A DNA stretch of 6,973 nt from an uncultured Eubacteriales bacterium (GTDB taxonomy: Bacteria > Bacillota > Clostridia > Oscillospirales > Oscillospiraceae), in NCBI GenBank assembly GCA_900554625.1, contig USHP01000105.1, positions 1-6,973 on the forward strand, in the 5' to 3' direction. Positions 6,375 through 6,973 of the stretch are shown in pieces (the first letter of the stretch is position 1; the number at the start of each line of letters is the position of its first letter). Made by a program: the position numbers and the translations under genes. The notes below the pieces were generated by a model. The model saw only the letters and a list, made by a program, of their open reading frames with translations, was not told where the DNA came from and made no database searches.

Positions 6375-6503
6375 GTGGAAATTTTGATAAAAGATTTGCA
6401 TGTAATTTGTACAGAGTATCGCTTTGCTGAGTGCTCAAGCCAGCTTCCGCAAATGGGGGAGAAGGTTTTGCGCAAAAGTGATTACCTAACCTATTGAAGG
6501 CGA
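6375..6503. other. Intergenic region with a 12-bp palindrome
   Basis: About 130 bases between the reductase promoter and the ABC fragment. It contains the perfect palindrome TTTTGCGCAAAA at 6466-6477 and a short TGAG/CTCA stem near 6428-6437. No Rho-independent terminator follows the ABC fragment, and no convincing gene lies here. The palindrome could be an operator, but nothing ties it to either neighbour. Confidence 0.4.
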
Positions 6504-6914
6504 TCACAGCCCTGCCGTTGAAATCAGTTGTTTGTCTCTGATTTCAATTACTTCATCAAATAGCGATGTAATCTCTTCGGGCAATTGATGCCCAATATAG
6601 ATGACGGTCTTTTCACTCTGGTTCGTAAGATCCGAAAGAATACGTTTAGTTGACTGAATGTCCAGATTGGCAAAACTCTCATCTAAGATGATAAAAGGGG
6701 TATTCAGCAATTCCATCCGTGCCAATGCGATTCGCTGCCGTTCACCACCAGACAGCGTGTTACCCGATTGCCCCAGAATTTCATCCAGTCCATGCACAAA
6801 CCGGTTTAACACATTGTCCAACCCCACATGATGGACAGCATCTTGTACTTGCGCATCCGTATAGCGGCTTTCAAATAATGCTTGTACCGGGTCAACTCCA
6901 ACTGGTATCTCCAT
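6504..6914 (-). pseudogene. 3' fragment of an ABC transporter ATP-binding domain, probably a broken gene
   Basis: The 136-residue frame is the C-terminal half of an ABC ATPase, most like export-type (permease-ATPase fusion) transporters. It has the signature LSGGERQ at 54-60, Walker B FIILDE at 74-79, the D-loop NLD at 83-85 and the switch His109 (YIGHQL). Walker A and the Q-loop, which should precede, are absent from this frame: a TAA stop (6917-6915) directly abuts the ATG at 6914, and there is no ribosome binding site. Upstream of the stop the same frame reads a short segment ending SSTVLS, reminiscent of the TVxxNI stretch found just before this region in exporters. The next frame reads EQLPFAHQ, which might be the Q-loop. 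Both readings suggest decay by nonsense and/or frameshift, with the rest of the gene beyond the right edge. A sequencing error at 6915-6930 is the alternative. An isolated fragment of this kind could not hydrolyse ATP. Confidence 0.72.
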
Positions 6915-6973
6915 TTATGACAGCACCGTAGAGCTGATGAGCGAACGGCAGTTGTTCGGGGCCCCCATTTGGC

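Noticed and set aside
6319..6507. Minus-strand 62-codon frame starting at a GTG
   Set aside because: It runs through the reductase promoter and ends against its ribosome binding site; no domain is visible and its GTG lacks a ribosome binding site.
1..6973. Search for CRISPR repeats, tRNA or rRNA genes, transposase or phage genes and riboswitch leaders
   Set aside because: Nothing with regular repeat-spacer structure, tRNA cloverleaf features, transposase motifs, or a leader long enough for a riboswitch was seen; the judgement is by eye only.

Overview
The window looks like chromosome of an anaerobic, spore-forming Clostridia-type Firmicute, possibly an Oscillospirales gut relative. The evidence is a SleC-like spore cortex-lytic gene pair, strong AGGAGG ribosome binding sites, sigma-A-like promoters, and a ferredoxin-fused aldo/keto reductase of a kind common in anaerobic Firmicutes. 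The taxonomic placement is inferred from gene content only.

Layout, left to right. (1) Positions 1-1372, minus strand: a two-gene unit related to SleC. A 126-residue prodomain-like protein is followed by a separate SpoIID-fold/peptidoglycan-binding protein that runs off the left edge. A possible mother-cell (sigma-K/sigma-E type) promoter lies upstream. (2) 1373-1801, minus: a small all-helical protein, probably ferritin-like, ending directly at a strong hairpin terminator. (3) 1880-3694, plus: a complete glutamine-hydrolysing asparagine synthetase, divergent from the helical gene across a 78-bp gap that carries sporulation-type promoter matches. (4) 3770-5182, plus: pyruvate kinase with its own very good sigma-A promoter, starting 3 bases after the asparagine synthetase stop codon. 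(5) 5184-5220: a 14-bp perfect-stem terminator shared by convergent genes. (6) 5219-6316, minus: aldo/keto reductase with a C-terminal 2[4Fe-4S] domain; its promoter has an unusually long 19-bp spacer with an imperfect dyad. (7) 6504-6973, minus: the 3' part of an ABC transporter ATPase whose reading frame is broken at 6915-6917, probably a pseudogene.

How the genes may fit together: pyruvate kinase and the reductase are ordinary cytoplasmic metabolism. The left third is plausibly sporulation-linked, because cortex lysis genes sit beside an asparagine synthetase whose upstream region resembles a sigma-E promoter. Bacillus subtilis has a sporulation-specific asparagine synthetase (AsnO), so the parallel is worth testing. 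No CRISPR array, tRNA, rRNA, insertion sequence or phage gene was seen, and no gene-free stretch exceeds 300 bases. I see no strong sign of a wholly new system; the most distinctive feature is the split SleC arrangement.
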